Positions 44,338 through 46,433 of a stretch of 46,433 nucleotides of DNA are shown here, one piece after another; within the stretch, counting starts at the first letter, position 1; every line of letters starts with the position of its first letter. The position numbers were made by a program, and so were the translations under genes. Source of the stretch: Amphibacillus sediminis NBRC 103570 (GTDB lineage Bacteria; Bacillota; Bacilli; Bacillales; Amphibacillaceae); assembly GCF_001552275.1 (NCBI RefSeq), contig NZ_BCQW01000024.1, positions 1 through 46,433 on the forward strand, given 5' to 3'. The notes under the pieces were generated by a model that searched no databases, was not told the DNA's origin, and was given only the letters and a program-made list of their open reading frames with translations.

Positions 44338-45939
44338 TTACAGATTTTGATAAACAATGGCTTCGTCAACCACGGTCATTGCCACATCAATATCATGAAT
44401 CGATTCAGGATCAACCTTAAATGGGTCAGCCTTTAATACTGTAAAATCTGCTAAATAACCTGGCTTAATTTGGCCAGTCCGTTGTTCGTTGCCAATCGCC
44501 CACGCACTTCCTCTTGTGTACATTGAAATTGCCTGAAAAACGGTTAAACATTGTTCAGGATTATAGACATGTCCATCCAAATTTGACCGACGTGTTACAA
44601 ATGCCTCGATACCATAAAGCGGGTTGACCTCTTCAATTGGTGCATCTGACCCACCAGCACAACGAATTCCTGCATCTAAGAAACTTTTCCAAGGATAGGC
44701 ATGACGTACTCGTTGCTCTCCCAGTCGATCAATAACCCACGGGAAATCTGATGAGACAAACGTCGGTTGAACATCGACCGTCATATGAAGACCTTGCATT
44801 TCTTTAATAATGGAATCATTAACAACCATACCATGAATAAGGCGATCTCTTCGGTTCTTATCTGACAAGGGGTGTTTTTTGAGCAATTTCAAAACGGTCT
44901 GAATGGCTTGATCTCCAATGGCATGAATCGCTACCGGTAAATCCATTTGACGGGCTTGACTTATTAATGCTTCAAGTCTTTCCGGTTCATGAATAGCCAA
45001 CCCATTATGACTGGGGTCATCAGTATACGGTTCATTTAACCATGCTGTCCGTCCCCCTAGTGCTCCATCGGCAAAAATTTTCATCGCTCCATATTCAAGG
45101 TAATCTGACCCATCTTTATATTTCAATCCTCGCATGGCAAACTGATCAATGACAGCATGATGAACCAATAAATGTGTGCGAAACCTCCGCTTTTGATCTG
45201 ATAAACTCATTTGGTATGCGGAAGAAACTTTAGCAAAGCTATCATGACCGTAATAAGCTAAATCCTCTGTATGCCCACCTACTAAACCAAGGCTTAATAA
45301 GTGATCGATAGAAAGGTCAATTAATTGCTTTAGCTGATCAACTGACCGTTCAGGAATCGCTTGTTTAATTAAATCTTGTGCATTATCTAAAAAATAGCCA
45401 GTCATTTCACCCTTGTGATCACGGACAATTTTGCCACCTTGAGGGTCTGATGCACCAGCTGAGATTTGAGCCAAATCAATGGCCAAACTATTGGCGATCA
45501 AGGCATGACGACAAATTCGAGTTAAAACAATTGGATGATCACGTGATAGCTGATCAAGCTCATGACAACTGATGATTCGCTGTGTCTCCCATTGATTATC
45601 GTTCCAGCCCTCGCCAAATAGCCACTGACCTTTAGGGAATTGATTTAGTCGCTTTTTTATTAATTCCAGAACCTGTTCAGCACTTTGACAATTTGATAAA
45701 TCAAGGTGTTGTAACTTCTCCCCTTGGCCAATGATATGTAAATGGCTATCAACAAAACCTGGAAATGCTGTTGCGCCATTCAGGTTAATTTCCTTGTCAA
45801 TTTGAATCCGATACTGACTTTTTAAAGTCCGATAATTACCTGTTTGTACGATCTTGCCTTGATCGGTAAAAACAGCTTCAACCCTCTCAGCAAAATCGCT
45901 CATCGTATAAAAAGTACCTCCATACCAAAGTGTCCCCAT
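44338..45939 (-). CDS. YtcJ-like metal-dependent amidohydrolase
   Basis: Amidohydrolase-superfamily hydrolase of the YtcJ/NfdA type, 533 residues. Metal ligands are visible in GFVDSHLHI (near residue 60), KIFADGALGG, the HAIGDQA histidine (near residue 335), RLIHGMVV and GGSDAPIEEVNP; the composite small beta domain is formed from both ends (LADFTVLKADPF). Cytosolic; substrate unknown. I start at 45939 (MGTLWYGGTFYTM), where GAGAGG is 11 bases upstream. The frame stays open to 46014, but that stretch is the left end of R1 copy 12 and not genuine coding sequence. Confidence 0.88.
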   Translation of the reverse strand: MGTLWYGGTFYTMSDFAERVEAVFTDQGKIVQTGNYRTLKSQYRIQIDKEINLNGATAFPGFVDSHLHIIGQGEKLQHLDLSNCQSAEQVLELIKKRLNQFPKGQWLFGEGWNDNQWETQRIISCHELDQLSRDHPIVLTRICRHALIANSLAIDLAQISAGASDPQGGKIVRDHKGEMTGYFLDNAQDLIKQAIPERSVDQLKQLIDLSIDHLLSLGLVGGHTEDLAYYGHDSFAKVSSAYQMSLSDQKRRFRTHLLVHHAVIDQFAMRGLKYKDGSDYLEYGAMKIFADGALGGRTAWLNEPYTDDPSHNGLAIHEPERLEALISQARQMDLPVAIHAIGDQAIQTVLKLLKKHPLSDKNRRDRLIHGMVVNDSIIKEMQGLHMTVDVQPTFVSSDFPWVIDRLGEQRVRHAYPWKSFLDAGIRCAGGSDAPIEEVNPLYGIEAFVTRRSNLDGHVYNPEQCLTVFQAISMYTRGSAWAIGNEQRTGQIKPGYLADFTVLKADPFKVDPESIHDIDVAMTVVDEAIVYQNL

Positions 45940-45975
45940 GTTAGCATCAACCTCTCTCATCAAGTTAATCTTTAT

Positions 45976-46184
45976 CGCAGTGTCATTGGCTGGGGTTGCG
46001 AATACTCGCCCCATCGAAGAGCTTTTGTAAGACTCCCACTACAAGGAATACGTCATGGAAGTGGGAGATCCAACAGCGTTCAGTGGGGAAGAGAGGAAGC
46101 TGACTAAGTTTGCGACGGCATGTTGCAACGTCTACACTAGCACTCCCATGCGTCTAAACCCCACTGAACGAAGTTTCACTTTAT
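45976..46184 (+). repeat. R1 repeat copy 12
   Basis: LE at 45976 after TTTAT (45971-45975); RE ends TTTAT at 46180-46184. 209 bases. The segment complementary to the LE loop (CAGTAACGGCCCGATTGGTT) is deleted, while LE hairpin, central stem, outer stem and RE hairpin remain. It lies directly upstream of the amidohydrolase gene. Confidence 0.9.
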
Positions 46185-46433
46185 TATCCACCAATAACTT
46201 ATATCGAGTTTAGATGGCATTGCTTTCTACTATTTTAAATTAAACATTAAAAATAAGGTACCCTAAATCAACTGGAAAACAAGGCTGAATTTAGGTAATA
46301 TTGTCTCTGTTGTAATTATTTAGATACATAACCACTTTGTCATTAGCAACGATAGCTCTAGCATAGACAGGTTATAAAAAACAAGTTTTAGATATGATCC
46401 TTGGCATCTGTGGAACTGATTTTTAAACGAAAA
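46185..46433. other. intergenic to window end
   Basis: AT-rich, no coding frame. TACCCTAAAT...ATTTAGGTA (46258-46298) is an imperfect inverted repeat that could be part of a terminator of an off-window gene. Confidence 0.35.

Overview
The window looks like chromosomal backbone from a low-GC, endospore-forming member of the Bacillaceae. The gene order nrdR / speH / coaE-ytaF-mutM-polA / phoR-phoP / icd-citZ / ytvI / fxsA / pyk-pfkA / accA-accD / malic enzyme / dnaE / ytrH-ytrI / nrnA / ytoI / ackA / ytxK / ytfJ-ytfI is close to the B. subtilis region around polA, citZ, pyk, dnaE and ackA. Sporulation genes (ytaF, ytrH, ytrI, ytfJ) point to a spore former. The genus cannot be fixed from sequence reading alone; Amphibacillus/Gracilibacillus-type relatives would fit. 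Genes usual at these places in B. subtilis are missing (mdh beside icd, tpx beside ytxK, ytpI beside nrnA).

Layout: 1-844 holds two copies of a dispersed repeat (R1) and the end of nrdR. 845-2346 carries nrdR, a conserved cytosolic protein and AdoMet decarboxylase. 2912-7891 is a polA-mutM-ytaF-coaE cluster read leftwards. 8261-10338 is phoPR, whose kinase lacks the extracytoplasmic sensor domain. 11103-13536 is citZ-icd. 14216-15742 has ytvI and fxsA in convergent orientation with abutting stop codons. 15833-18600 is pfkA-pyk, 18933-22297 is malic enzyme-accD-accA with a FapR-like box at the promoter, and 22717-26049 is dnaE with ytrHI divergent from it. 27023-32500 is an accessory insertion between ytrI and nrnA: a permuted papain-like enzyme and a lipoprotein / VTT membrane protein / response regulator / sensor kinase operon. 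32527-34799 is nrnA-ytoI. 35293-35751 is a universal stress protein. 36026-39980 is a second accessory block: a secreted 134-residue protein, two membrane proteins, a short ABC ATPase and an anchored accessory protein. 40495-45939 is ackA, ytxK, ytfJI and a YtcJ-like amidohydrolase.

The most striking signal is not a gene. At least twelve copies or fragments of one about 245-bp intergenic repeat (R1) lie on both strands. Its architecture is that of a non-autonomous IS200/IS605-type element: a hairpin near each end, TTTAT flanking the left end and TTTAT forming the right end, and no visible target duplication. It has at least two internal stem-loops and a long-range complementarity, so it could also specify a structured RNA. 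A second, more decayed family (R2) has a similar right-end hairpin, and R1 copies have landed in or beside it. No transposase or TnpB gene is in the window. Several repeat edges coincide with stop codons of neighbouring genes.

No rRNA, tRNA, CRISPR array or intact insertion sequence was seen. Promoters, operators and terminators are listed where the bases are readable; all are predictions from sequence.
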